The position numbers and the translations under genes were made by a program. This document shows positions 24,940 through 33,258 of a DNA stretch of 64,000 bases, one piece after another (positions within the stretch are counted from its first letter, which is position 1; each line of letters starts with the position of its first letter). This DNA is from Streptomyces sp. NBC_01716 (lineage in GTDB: Bacteria; Actinomycetota; Actinomycetes; Streptomycetales; Streptomycetaceae), in assembly GCF_036248275.1 (NCBI RefSeq), contig NZ_CP109181.1, positions 7,688,001-7,752,000 on the forward strand. Direction: 5' to 3'. The notes below the pieces were generated by a model. The model was not told the DNA's origin. It did not search any database and worked only from the letters and a program-made list of their open reading frames with translations.

Positions 24940-26378
24940 AGGATCGACCCGGGCGTGTATCCGGCGGCGTCCGGGCGGCGCTTCACGATCTCCTCGATCC
25001 GCGCGGCCACCGCAGCGACCTGGTCGCCTGCCGCACCGGTGAACGAGAGCTTGTCGGCCATCAGCGCGTCCAACTGCCCCCGGTCCAGCGGGATCCGCTT
25101 GTCGGCCGCGAGCTTGTCCAGCAGTTCGTTGCGCTCCGCGCCCCGCTCGCGCATCGCCAGCGCCGATGCGACGGCGTGCTCCTTGATGACCTCGTGCGCG
25201 GCCTCCCGGCCCACCCCCGCGCGTACGGCGGCCATCAGCACCTTCGTCGTCGCGAGGAACGGGAGATAGCGGTCCAGCTCACGGGCGACGACGGCCGGGA
25301 ACGCGCCGAACTCGTCGAGGACCGTCAGGAACGTCTCCAGCAGACCGTCGAACGCGAAGAACGCGTCCGGCAGCGCCACCCGGCGTACGACGGAGCACGA
25401 CACGTCGCCCTCGTTCCACTGGTCGCCCGCCAGCTCACCCGTCATCGACGCGTAGCCGCGCAGGATCACCATCAGCCCGTTGACGCGCTCGCAGGAGCGG
25501 GTGTTCATCTTGTGCGGCATCGCCGACGAGCCGACCTGGCCCGGCTTGAAGCCCTCGGTGACCAGCTCGTGCCCGGCCATCAGCCGGATCGTCTTCGCCA
25601 CCGACGAGGGGCCGGCGGCCAGCTGCACCAGCGCGGTCACCACGTCGTAGTCCAGCGAGCGCGGGTACACCTGGCCGACCGAGGTGAAGGCGTGGCCGAA
25701 GCCCAGATGCCGCGCGATCCGGCCCTCCAGGTCCGCGAGCTTCGCCGTGTCACCGCCGAGCAGGTCGAGCATGTCCTGCGCCGTGCCGACCGGGCCCTTG
25801 ATACCGCGCAGCGGGTAGCGGGCGAGGAGGTCCTCAAGACGGCCGTACGCGACGAGCAGTTCGTCGGCGGCCGTCGCGAAGCGCTTGCCGAGGGTGGTCG
25901 CCTGCGCGGCGACATTGTGCGAGCGGCCCGCCATCACCAGCTCCGCGTACTCCCCGGCGAGCTTCCCCAGACGCGCGAGCACGGCGACCGTACGGTCGCG
26001 CATCAGCTCCAGCGAGAGCCGGACCTGCAACTGCTCGACGTTCTCCGTCAGATCCCGCGACGTCATGCCCTTGTGGACCTGCTCATGACCGGCGAGCGCG
26101 TTGAACTCCTCGATCCGCGCCTTCACGTCGTGGCGGGTGACCTTCTCGCGCTCGGCGATCGACGCCAGATCGACCTGGTCGAGCACCCGCTCGTAGTCGG
26201 CGAGAGCGGACTCGGGCACCTCGACGCCGAGATCCCGCTGGGCCCGCAGCACGGCCAGCCACAGCTGCCGCTCCAGCCTCACCTTCTGCTCGGGGGACCA
26301 GAGCACGGCGAGCTCCGCCGAGGCGTAGCGGCCGGCGAGGACATTGGGGATACGGGGCTTCACAGACGCAGCAGTCAC
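24936..26378 (-). CDS. purB: Adenylosuccinate lyase
   Basis: This 480-residue enzyme of purine biosynthesis splits adenylosuccinate and SAICAR, releasing fumarate. The fumarase-superfamily signature GQVGSSAMPHKMNTRSCE is present, as are TSRDLTENVEQLQ and the His region GRSHNVAAQATT. The length and start (GTG 26378, then TAASVKPRIPNVLAGRYAS) fit actinomycete PurB. It is followed on the same strand by the glycosylase gene with a CTGA overlap and preceded by an SGNH esterase gene 61 bases away. Confidence 0.95.
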   Translation of the reverse strand: MTAASVKPRIPNVLAGRYASAELAVLWSPEQKVRLERQLWLAVLRAQRDLGVEVPESALADYERVLDQVDLASIAEREKVTRHDVKARIEEFNALAGHEQVHKGMTSRDLTENVEQLQVRLSLELMRDRTVAVLARLGKLAGEYAELVMAGRSHNVAAQATTLGKRFATAADELLVAYGRLEDLLARYPLRGIKGPVGTAQDMLDLLGGDTAKLADLEGRIARHLGFGHAFTSVGQVYPRSLDYDVVTALVQLAAGPSSVAKTIRLMAGHELVTEGFKPGQVGSSAMPHKMNTRSCERVNGLMVILRGYASMTGELAGDQWNEGDVSCSVVRRVALPDAFFAFDGLLETFLTVLDEFGAFPAVVARELDRYLPFLATTKVLMAAVRAGVGREAAHEVIKEHAVASALAMRERGAERNELLDKLAADKRIPLDRGQLDALMADKLSFTGAAGDQVAAVAARIEEIVKRRPDAAGYTPGSIL

Positions 26379-26439
26379 GTGGACGGAGTCTACTTTGCGG
26401 TCTCCGCAGGTCCGAGCCGCGTCCCCCGGGCGAGGGAGC

Positions 26440-27246
26440 CTACGCCTGCTCGTGCCGTACGCCCGCGTCGCCCGGCAGCGGCTCGTACGGCAGCAGCTCC
26501 GGCCGCTTCGGCGGTCTGCCGTCCCCCGACGACCGGCCCGTCAGCCGCCGGCCGATCCACGGTCCCAGATACTGCCGCGCGAACCGAGCGTCCCCCGTGC
26601 GCCGCGTCAGCCAGCCCTCGGGGAGCTCGGGCGCCATCTCCGCGCGCCAGTCGTCCGCCGCCTCGCCGCCCAGCGCCTGCCACACCGCCTCGGCGACCCT
26701 GCGGTGACCGTCGGGGGTCAGATGCAGCCGGTCCACGTCCCACATGCGCTGCTCGCCGAGCACCCGCGCCCCGTACAGGTCGACCACCAGCGCGCCGTGC
26801 CGCGCGCCCAGCTCGTCGATGAAGTCGAAGAGCTTCTCCCACCGGGGCCGGAACCGTTCCATCACCGGGCCCCGGCGGGCGGGGCTGCGCATCAGCACCA
26901 GCTGTCCGCAGGCCGGTGCCAGACGCTCCACCGCCTCCTCCAGCCGGCCGAGGACCAGCCCCGCGTCGTACTTGGGCCGCAGGGTGTCGTTCAGCCCGCC
27001 GACCAGCGTCACCATGTCCGCGCGCATCGCGACGGCCGTGTCCACCTGCTCGTCGAGGATCTGGCCGATGAGCTTGCCGCGTACGGCGAGGTTCGCGTAC
27101 CGGAAGCCTGGCGTACGGGCGGCGAGCCGGGCGGCCAGCAGATCGGCCCAGCCGCGGTACGAACCGTCCGGCTGGAGGTCGGACATGCCCTCGGTGAACG
27201 AGTCCCCGAGGGCGACGAAACTGGTGTGTGTGGTGTTCTTCTCCAT
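26440..27246 (-). CDS. SGNH/GDSL-type esterase
   Basis: This 268-residue hydrolase has the block I serine in FVALGDSFTEGM (near residue 15), the block III Asn in VGGLND and the catalytic Asp/His in DRLHLTPDGH, so it is a complete SGNH esterase. No signal peptide is seen, so it is probably cytoplasmic. The ATG at 27246 starts MEKNTTHTSF; longer in-frame extension runs into a foldback element and is excluded. The C-terminal 70 residues are rich in Arg, Pro and Gly. The ester substrate is unknown. Confidence 0.85.
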   Translation of the reverse strand: MEKNTTHTSFVALGDSFTEGMSDLQPDGSYRGWADLLAARLAARTPGFRYANLAVRGKLIGQILDEQVDTAVAMRADMVTLVGGLNDTLRPKYDAGLVLGRLEEAVERLAPACGQLVLMRSPARRGPVMERFRPRWEKLFDFIDELGARHGALVVDLYGARVLGEQRMWDVDRLHLTPDGHRRVAEAVWQALGGEAADDWRAEMAPELPEGWLTRRTGDARFARQYLGPWIGRRLTGRSSGDGRPPKRPELLPYEPLPGDAGVRHEQA

Positions 27247-27274
27247 GGCGCGGCCGATCGTATCGCGCGCCCCT

Positions 27275-27457
27275 AGGGCGTGTTTTAGAAGTAGCGTCGT
27301 CCGCCCATCGGGCGGGGCCCACGGCGTCTGGTGCGTGCGATCGCAAGGCGGAGGATCAGCCCCGTAGATGGACCGGACGTACTTGGATGACTCCGACAAC
27401 GCGGCGAGCGTGCGTGCCAGGCGTCGTGGGCCAGACGGGACTTCTCAAACACGCCCT
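27275..27457. mobile_element. MITE-like foldback element
   Basis: The ends AGGGCGTGTTTTAGAAG (27275-27291) and the complement at 27441-27457 match at 16 of 17 bases. The inverted similarity continues inward imperfectly (GGCCCACGGCGTCTGG on the left against GGCCCACGACGCCTGG from the right). At 183 bases it has no room for a transposase, so it is a non-autonomous element or an IS remnant. It sits between the esterase promoter and the 3' end of a CNNM gene. No clear target duplication is visible. Confidence 0.7.
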
Positions 27458-27475
27458 GGCGCCGCCGTACGGGCG

Positions 27476-28498
27476 TCAGCTCCCCTGGTTGTGCCGTCCG
27501 ACCAGCTCCCGCAGGACGTCCTCCATCGTCACCAGCCCCTCCAGCCGGCCTTCCTCGTCCTGCACGGCGGCCAGATGCGTACGGCTGCGGCGCATCGCCG
27601 TCAGGACGTCGTCCATCGGGGTGTCCGCGCGCACCTGGGCGATCGCCCGCAGTCCGGAGACCGGGAACGGTTCGTCGCGCGGCATCGCGTCCAGGGCGTC
27701 CTTCACATGCAGATAGCCGAGGATCCGCCGGGAGTCGTCCACCACCGGGAAACGCGAGAATCTGGTCTCGGCCGCGAGCTCCTCCAGCTCCACGGGGGTG
27801 GTCCCCATCCCCGCCGTCACCACCCGCTCCAGCGGCATGACCACGTCCCGCACCGGCCTGCGTCCCAGCTCCAGCGCGTCGTGCAGCCGCTCGGCGGCGC
27901 GGTCGTCGAGGAGTCCCGCGTCGCCGGAGTCCGTGACCATCCGGGCCAGTTCGTCGTCGGAGAACGTCGCCGACACCTCGTCCCTGGTCTCCACCCGCAG
28001 GAGTCTCAGCAGCCCGTTGGCGAACGCGTTGACCGTGAAGATCACCGGACGCAGTACGCGGGACAGCCACACCAGTGCCGGGCCGAGGACCAGCGCCGTA
28101 CGCACCGGTTCGGCCAGGGCGATGTTCTTGGGCACCATCTCGCCGAGCAGCATGTGCAGATACGTCGCCAGCGCGAGCGCGATGACGAACGAGATCGGAT
28201 GCACCACCCCGTCAGGCACGCCCACGGCGTTGAAGACGGGCTCCAGCAGATGCGCGATGGCCGGCTCGGCGACGATGCCCAGCACCAGCGTGCACAGGGT
28301 GATGCCGAGCTGGGCGGCGGCGAGCATCGCCGACACGTGCCGCAGGCCCCACAGGACACTGCGCGCGCGCCGGTCGCCCTCCTCGGCCACCGGCTCGATC
28401 TGGCTGCGGCGTACGGAGATCAGGGCGAACTCGGCCCCGACGAAGAAGGCGTTCACGACCAGGGTCAGCAGGCCGACGAGCAACTGGATCGCGGTCAC
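27476..28498 (-). CDS. CNNM/CorC-type hemolysin family protein (second copy)
   Basis: This 340-residue membrane protein has a CNNM (DUF21) transmembrane domain (residues about 1-190, containing EFALISVRRSQ and LLGEMVPKNIAL). A CBS pair follows (VVMPLERVVTAG to LVTMEDVLRELVG). The family takes part in Mg2+ or other divalent cation efflux. It lacks the C-terminal CorC_HlyC domain found in its neighbour. GTG 28498 overlaps the stop of the upstream paralogue as GTGA, so the two are translated together and may form a heterodimer. Confidence 0.85.
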   Translation of the reverse strand: MTAIQLLVGLLTLVVNAFFVGAEFALISVRRSQIEPVAEEGDRRARSVLWGLRHVSAMLAAAQLGITLCTLVLGIVAEPAIAHLLEPVFNAVGVPDGVVHPISFVIALALATYLHMLLGEMVPKNIALAEPVRTALVLGPALVWLSRVLRPVIFTVNAFANGLLRLLRVETRDEVSATFSDDELARMVTDSGDAGLLDDRAAERLHDALELGRRPVRDVVMPLERVVTAGMGTTPVELEELAAETRFSRFPVVDDSRRILGYLHVKDALDAMPRDEPFPVSGLRAIAQVRADTPMDDVLTAMRRSRTHLAAVQDEEGRLEGLVTMEDVLRELVGRHNQGS

Positions 28499-29853
28499 CG
28501 TCCCGCCCTCCTGCCGTGGTCCTCGTTCCCTTCGTCGTCGCCGGGCCGGGGGAGCGGCGCGTGCAGCAGGACGCGGGCGGCGCGCCGCCCCGACGCGTCG
28601 ACCACGTCGATGCGCCAGCCGCCGAGCTCCACGCGGTCGCCCTCGACGGGAATCCGTCCGAGTTCGGTCGCGACGAGCCCGGCCAGCGTCTCGTACGGCC
28701 CTTCGGGCACCCGCAGCCCGATGTCCCACAGCTGGTCGAAGCGCGCGGCGCCGTCGGCCGACCACAGGTCGCGGCCGTCGGCGTCCTCCCCGGCGCGGGC
28801 CAGGTCGGACGTCTCGTGCGGGTCGTGCTCGTCGCGCACCTCGCCGACGACCTCCTCGACGATGTCCTCCAGGGTCACCACACCGGCGGTGCCGCCGTAC
28901 TCGTCGATGACGACCGCCATGGTGCGGTTGCCCGAGAGCCGGTCCAGCAGCCGGTCCACGGTCAGCGACTCCGGTACGAGCAGCGGCTCACGCAGCACCT
29001 GGGACACCCTCGTACGGGCGCGGCGCCCGTCAGGGATCCTCAGCACGTCCTTGATATGGGCGACCCCCACGACGGTGTCGAGGCTGTCGCGGTAGACGGG
29101 GAAGCGGGAGAGTCCGGTGGCACGGGTGGCGTTGGCGACGTCCTCGGCGGTGGCGAGCACGTCGAGCGCGGTGACCTGTACGCGGGGTGTCATCACGTTC
29201 TCCGCGGTCAGCTCGGCGAGGTTGAGGGTCCGTACGAACAGCTCCGCGGTGTCCGCCTCCAGCGCGCCCTCCTTGGCGGAGTGCCGCGCGAGGGCGACCA
29301 GTTCCTTCGGGCTCCGGGCGGAGGCCAGCTCCTCGGTGGGCTCCAGGCCCAGCAGCCGTACCAGGCGGTTCGCGGTGTTGTTGAGATGGCTGATGAAGGG
29401 GCGGAAGGCGGCGGTGAAGAACCGTTGCGGCGTCGCGACCACCTTGGCGACCGCGAGCGGCGTGGAGATGGCCCAGTTCTTGGGGACGAGCTCGCCGACG
29501 ACCATCAGGACGACGGTCGACAGGGCCGTACCGATGACCAGGGCCAGCGACGACGCCACGGACGACGAGAAGCCGATCGCCTCGACGGGGCCGCGGATCA
29601 GCTTCGCCACGGAGGGCTCGGCGAGCATGCCGACGACCAGATTGGTCACCGTGATGCCCAGTTGGGCGCCGGAGAGCTGGAAGGTGAGGCTGCGCACGGC
29701 CTTCATGGCGCTCGCGGCGCCACGCTCGCCGTCCTCGACCGCCTGTTCGAGTTCGCTGCGCTCGACCGTGGTGAGGGAGAACTCGGCGGCGACGAAGGCC
29801 CCACAGGTGAGCGCGAGCAGCACCGCCACGAGAAGCAGGAGAACTTCGGTCAT
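28495..29853 (-). CDS. CNNM/CorC-type hemolysin family protein
   Basis: This 452-residue protein has a CNNM transmembrane domain (residues about 1-195; AAEFSLTTVERSELEQ, VGELVPKNWAI). Two CBS domains follow (NVMTPRVQVTAL, FPVYRDSLDTVVGVAHIKDV, MAVVIDEYGGTAGVVTLEDI), then a C-terminal CorC_HlyC transporter-associated domain (about 355-435). It is a probable divalent cation exporter or regulator in the membrane. It is the first gene of a two-gene operon with a shorter paralogue, with 86 bases to the next upstream gene. Confidence 0.87.
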   Translation of the reverse strand: MTEVLLLLVAVLLALTCGAFVAAEFSLTTVERSELEQAVEDGERGAASAMKAVRSLTFQLSGAQLGITVTNLVVGMLAEPSVAKLIRGPVEAIGFSSSVASSLALVIGTALSTVVLMVVGELVPKNWAISTPLAVAKVVATPQRFFTAAFRPFISHLNNTANRLVRLLGLEPTEELASARSPKELVALARHSAKEGALEADTAELFVRTLNLAELTAENVMTPRVQVTALDVLATAEDVANATRATGLSRFPVYRDSLDTVVGVAHIKDVLRIPDGRRARTRVSQVLREPLLVPESLTVDRLLDRLSGNRTMAVVIDEYGGTAGVVTLEDIVEEVVGEVRDEHDPHETSDLARAGEDADGRDLWSADGAARFDQLWDIGLRVPEGPYETLAGLVATELGRIPVEGDRVELGGWRIDVVDASGRRAARVLLHAPLPRPGDDEGNEDHGRRAGR

Positions 29854-29939
29854 CGGGTCACCTCCGTCCCATGATCATGTCCTGAGCGAACGGCCCATGG
29901 TAGGGGGTGTCCGCCGGCCGGCCCCGCCCCCGCGCGCCG

Positions 29940-30818
29940 TCAGGTGCCCCGCAGCTCCTCGATCACCGGGCCGAGCGCCTCCATGTACGGGTCGAGGACC
30001 GTGAGGTACGAGAAGCCGTACCGCTCGCGCTGGTGCCGCAGCTGGTCCGCGATCTCGCGCGTCGTGCCGACTGCCAGCAGCGGCAGCTTCAGCAGCTCCT
30101 CTTCCGTCGCGCCCGGCAGATACGGCAGCAGGGGCCGTACCGCCGCCGCGCGGTCCGTCGTCACGGCCACGAGCTGGAGCAGCACGTTCAGCTCGGCCGG
30201 GGTCTCACGGCCGGCGGCGAAACCGTGGTAGGCGGCGACGCGTTCGTCCAGCTCCTCTGCGGAGAGGGCGATCATCGCGCCCGCTTCCGCCTTCGCCCCG
30301 GTGAAGGCGACGACGTCCGCGTGTTCCGCGGCCAGCCGCAGCACCCGGTCACCGTTGCCGCCGATGAGCAGCGGCGGCCGGGGCCGCTGGGTGGACCGGG
30401 GCACATGGCTCTCGTCGCCCAGCAGGTCCGCCAACACCTCGACCGTACGGGCGAGATGGCCGACCCGTTGGCCGGGCGGCGGGAACGGGAGCCCGGCCCG
30501 CTCGTGCTCCTGCGCCACGTAACCGGCACCGAGCCCGATCTCCAGCCGGCCATCGGTGAGTGCGTCGGTCGTGGCGATCTCGCGGGCGAGCAGCGCCGGG
30601 TTCCAGAAGCCGGTGTTGAGGACGAAGGTGCCGAGCCGGGGGCGCTCCGTCGCCTCGGCCGCCGCCACCAGGGCGGGGAAGGGGGCGACCATACCGAGAT
30701 GGTCGGGCACCAGGATGACGTCGTACCCGAGCTCCTCGGCCCGCTTGCAGCGCCTGCTCCAGTCGGCGCCCGACGCGGGCGTCACCATGTTCACTCCGAA
30801 ACGGAAGGGCCTGGTCAT
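29940..30818 (-). CDS. LLM-class F420-dependent oxidoreductase
   Basis: This 292-residue luciferase-like monooxygenase-fold protein has RFGVNMVTPASGADWSRRCK, EELGYDVILVPDHLG, GLGAGYVAQEH and the PPLLIGGNGDRVLRLAAEHAD strand, features of the actinobacterial F420-dependent LLM group. It would transfer hydride between F420 and an unknown substrate. ATG 30818 has GAGGAG 6 bases before it. No clear partner genes surround it; the divergent RHH operon starts about 140 bases away. Confidence 0.85.
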   Translation of the reverse strand: MTRPFRFGVNMVTPASGADWSRRCKRAEELGYDVILVPDHLGMVAPFPALVAAAEATERPRLGTFVLNTGFWNPALLAREIATTDALTDGRLEIGLGAGYVAQEHERAGLPFPPPGQRVGHLARTVEVLADLLGDESHVPRSTQRPRPPLLIGGNGDRVLRLAAEHADVVAFTGAKAEAGAMIALSAEELDERVAAYHGFAAGRETPAELNVLLQLVAVTTDRAAAVRPLLPYLPGATEEELLKLPLLAVGTTREIADQLRHQRERYGFSYLTVLDPYMEALGPVIEELRGT

Positions 30819-30919
30819 GAGGTCTCCTCGTAAGGGCGTGTGACATCGAACGGGTAACCGTGCGTACGGTCGTGACCCTAATGGCGTAATCGGCCCGCGG
30901 CCCCGGGAAATCGGCACAC

Positions 30920-30949
30920 TTGCCGACGCTAGCGTTGGCGCGCTAGCTT
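30920..30949 (+). promoter_or_regulatory. Promoter with embedded double GCTAGC operator
   Basis: TTGCCG (30920-30925) and TAGCTT (30944-30949) are 18 bases apart. Within the spacer and -10 lie GCTAGCG (30928-30934) and CGCTAGC (30941-30947), a perfect 7-bp inverted repeat with a 6-base gap. Transcription should begin at about 30956, the GTG itself, so the mRNA is probably leaderless; no ribosome site is present. Confidence 0.55.
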
Positions 30950-30955
30950 GTTGGG

Positions 30956-31183
30956 GTGGCGAAGACCCAGCTGAACGTACGCGTGGACGAGACCACCGCG
31001 GAGGCCGCCCGGCGGCAGGCGGGACGGCGCGGCATGAGCGTGAACCGCTACATCGAGGAGCTCGTCAGGCAGGACATGGGCGAGGTCGGAAAGACCTTCG
31101 TCGAGTCCGCCGCCGACTTCATGAAGCAGTACGAGTCGGTGTTCACGGAGGAGCTCGGCACGGACACGGCCGGAGGTCGATGA
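30956..31183 (+). CDS. Ribbon-helix-helix antitoxin-type regulator
   Basis: This 75-residue protein begins AKTQLNVRVDETTAEAARRQ and continues with GRRGMSVNRYIEELVRQDM, a ribbon-helix-helix DNA-binding fold (residues 1-45). A helical tail follows (FVESAADFMKQYESVFTEEL) that could neutralise a partner. Such proteins are antitoxins or autorepressors. It starts at GTG 30956 with no ribosome site, consistent with a leaderless transcript, and overlaps the next gene as ATGA. The Doc-like protein two genes downstream is the likely toxin partner. Confidence 0.8.
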   Translation: MAKTQLNVRVDETTAEAARRQAGRRGMSVNRYIEELVRQDMGEVGKTFVESAADFMKQYESVFTEELGTDTAGGR

Positions 31184-32010
31184 CCGGCCCGGCCGGGCCG
31201 CCGGACTGCGTCGCGTGCGGCGGGACCGTCGCGCCCGACGGCTTCTGCTGGGACTGCGGTGAGCTCCAGCCCTCGTTCCGCGCCCACCTCGAAACCACTC
31301 TCGGTACCGGCGCCGCCGGCGTCAGCGACCGCGGCAGGCGTGGCCTCAACCAGGACGCGATGGCCGTCACCGGGAGCGGCGAGTGGACGATCGGCGTCGT
31401 GTGCGACGGCGTCTCCATGTCACCCCGCGCGGAGCGGGCCGCACAGGTCGCCGCCACCGTCGGCGCGGCCCGTCTGACGAAGGGGCTGCGCGAGGGGACC
31501 CTGCCCGAAACCGTCCTGACGGACGCCGCCGCGAGCGCGGGGCGGGCCGTCGGCGCGCTGGCCGCCTCCGTGGACGCGGCCCCGGCTTGTACGTACGTCG
31601 CGGGCATCGTCGGCCCCGAGGGCATCTGGTGCGCCTGGATCGGCGACAGCCGTGCGTACTGGCTGCCCGACGAGGGGACGTGCGTGGCGATGACCGAGGA
31701 CGACTCGGACCAACGCGAGGCCCTCACGGCGTGGTTGGGGGCCGACGCGGGTGAACCGCGCGCCCAGGTACGGAGTTACCGGCCGAGAGGACCGGGCCGG
31801 CTGCTGTTGTGCACCGACGGGCTGACGCGTCATCAGCCGGACGCGGGCGGGCTGCGGGCCGTGCTCACCCGCCGCCGGCGCTCAACACCGGCCGATCTCA
31901 GGCTCCTTGAGGACGCGCGGGCGCTGATCGGGTACGGCATGGACGCGGGCGGGCAGGACAACATCACCGCACTGCTCATCCGCACCCCTCAGCCACGTCG
32001 GGGATACTGA
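31180..32010 (+). CDS. PP2C-type protein phosphatase with zinc ribbon
   Basis: This 276-residue protein starts with a zinc-ribbon (Cys 10, 13, 23, 26; CVACG and CWDCG). A PP2C Ser/Thr phosphatase domain follows: GVSDRGRRGLNQDA, GVVCDGVSM, WIGDSRAYWL, LLLCTDGL and GGQDNITALL, with the metal-binding Asp residues in place. It would remove phosphate from Ser or Thr residues in the cytoplasm. Its ATG overlaps the RHH stop (ATGA) and a Doc-like gene follows 49 bases later, so all three are probably one operon. The role in a toxin-antitoxin context is inference. Confidence 0.85.
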   Translation: MTGPAGPPDCVACGGTVAPDGFCWDCGELQPSFRAHLETTLGTGAAGVSDRGRRGLNQDAMAVTGSGEWTIGVVCDGVSMSPRAERAAQVAATVGAARLTKGLREGTLPETVLTDAAASAGRAVGALAASVDAAPACTYVAGIVGPEGIWCAWIGDSRAYWLPDEGTCVAMTEDDSDQREALTAWLGADAGEPRAQVRSYRPRGPGRLLLCTDGLTRHQPDAGGLRAVLTRRRRSTPADLRLLEDARALIGYGMDAGGQDNITALLIRTPQPRRGY

Positions 32011-32059
32011 TCATCGGGAACTCCCCACGCCCGCCCCTCTACCGAGACAGCTGCCCTCA

Positions 32060-32473
32060 ATGGAAAACGCCGATTCCCCCGAACTGCCGTCGCACGCCGA
32101 CCCGACGCTGCGGATCGATCTCTCCTGGCTGCTGATGGTCGCCGAGCACAAGATGCCCGGCGATCCCCAAGTCACCGACTGGGGCGCCCTCGTGGCCGCC
32201 GTCAGCCGGCACGAGGCGGAGATATTCGGCACCCCCGTCTACACCGATCCGCACACCCGCGCGGCGGCGCTCCTCCAGAGCCTGCTCCATGTGCCCGCGC
32301 TGGAGCGGTCCAACGCCATGTACGCATCGGCCGTCGCGTACGGCTATCTCGTCGCGAGCGGCCTGAAGGTCGTCACCTCGCCCGAGCAGGTCAGGGAGCT
32401 GGCCAGGCTGGTCAAGGACGGCACGGCGGACGTACGGCGCATCGCCGAGGAACTGCGCGGCTGGAGCCTCTGA
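32060..32473 (+). CDS. Fic/Doc-like toxin component
   Basis: This 137-residue all-helical protein matches the actinomycete Doc-like group (LRIDLSWLLMVAEHKMPGDP, then QVTDWGALVAAVSRHEAEIF, then LLQSLLHVPALERSNAMYAS and VAYGYLVASGLKVVTSPEQV). The canonical Fic loop HPFxxGN is replaced by HVPALERSN (His 77, Asn 85), so the active site is degenerate or altered. The related Doc toxin phosphorylates EF-Tu. It is the last gene of the RHH-PP2C-Doc unit and is convergent with a methyltransferase gene, 20 bases apart. Confidence 0.72.
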   Translation: MENADSPELPSHADPTLRIDLSWLLMVAEHKMPGDPQVTDWGALVAAVSRHEAEIFGTPVYTDPHTRAAALLQSLLHVPALERSNAMYASAVAYGYLVASGLKVVTSPEQVRELARLVKDGTADVRRIAEELRGWSL

Positions 32474-32493
32474 AGGAGCCGATCCCGAGGGCG

Positions 32494-33174
32494 TCAGACC
32501 AGGTCGGCCCTCGGCCGGTACGCCACACCGAGTACACACGGCGACGTCGGCGTCCGGGGCCCGGGATCCGGCACCCGCAGCGAGCGGTGCGCGCCGAACT
32601 CGAAGCCCGCGTCGCGGATCGCCGCCAGGGTGTCGCGCGCCGTGTGGCACCCGCCGAAGAGCCTCGGCCACACCGTCCTGTCCAGGACCCGCTGCACCGC
32701 CGCCAGACCACGCTCCCGCGCCAGCCCGTGCTCGAAGAACCGCAGCTCGCCGCCGGGGCGCAGGACGCGGCGGATCTCGGCGAGCGCCTGCGGTACGTCA
32801 CGTACGGTGCACAGCACCAGCGAGGCGACGGCCGCGTCGAAACCCTCGTCCTCGACGGGCAGCGCCTCCGCCGTACCCGGCCGTACGTCCACCGAGACCT
32901 TGGCCCGCATCGCGGCCCGTACCGCCAATTGCCGCAGGCTGCGTTCCGGCTCGACCGCCACGACCTCCGAGACCGTGTCGGGATAGTGCGCGAAGTTCAG
33001 CCCGTTGCCCGCGCCGACCTCCACGACCCGTCCCGACAGACCGCTCAGCAGCTCCGCGCGGTGGGCGGCGATATGGCCCTTGGTCTCGGCGGCGACGCTC
33101 ACCCGCGCGTAGAAGCGCGCGAAGAGCGGATGGTGGACGGAGTCCTTGGGGGCCTTGCGGTTGCGTAGGTGCAT
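32494..33174 (-). CDS. Class I SAM-dependent methyltransferase
   Basis: This 226-residue methyltransferase has motif I VVEVGAGNGLNFAHYP, the acidic end of strand 2 in VVAVEPERSLR, and the post-motif EALPVEDEGFDAAVASLVLC, like the UbiE/Methyltransf_11 group. The chosen ATG 33174 has GGAGGAG about 11 bases upstream; an ATG 36 bases earlier is also possible. It could methylate a small molecule or lipid. It stands between the Doc-like gene and bioD, on the same strand as the biotin genes, but a link with biotin synthesis is not shown by the sequence. Confidence 0.85.
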   Translation of the reverse strand: MHLRNRKAPKDSVHHPLFARFYARVSVAAETKGHIAAHRAELLSGLSGRVVEVGAGNGLNFAHYPDTVSEVVAVEPERSLRQLAVRAAMRAKVSVDVRPGTAEALPVEDEGFDAAVASLVLCTVRDVPQALAEIRRVLRPGGELRFFEHGLARERGLAAVQRVLDRTVWPRLFGGCHTARDTLAAIRDAGFEFGAHRSLRVPDPGPRTPTSPCVLGVAYRPRADLV

Positions 33175-33258
33175 GGGGCGGATCTCCTCCGGCGTACAGG
33201 GCGTCACCATGATTCTTCCCTGTACGGCTCCGCTCAGCAGCTCACGGGACGCAACTCG

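Noticed and set aside
25176..26822. Plus-strand open frame opposite purB
   Set aside because: purB is certain on the other strand; the frame has no recognisable domain.
27476..28765. Longer form of the second CNNM gene
   Set aside because: The GTG at 28498 overlaps the previous stop and begins a proper membrane segment; the extra part is antisense-like and lacks hydrophobic sequence.
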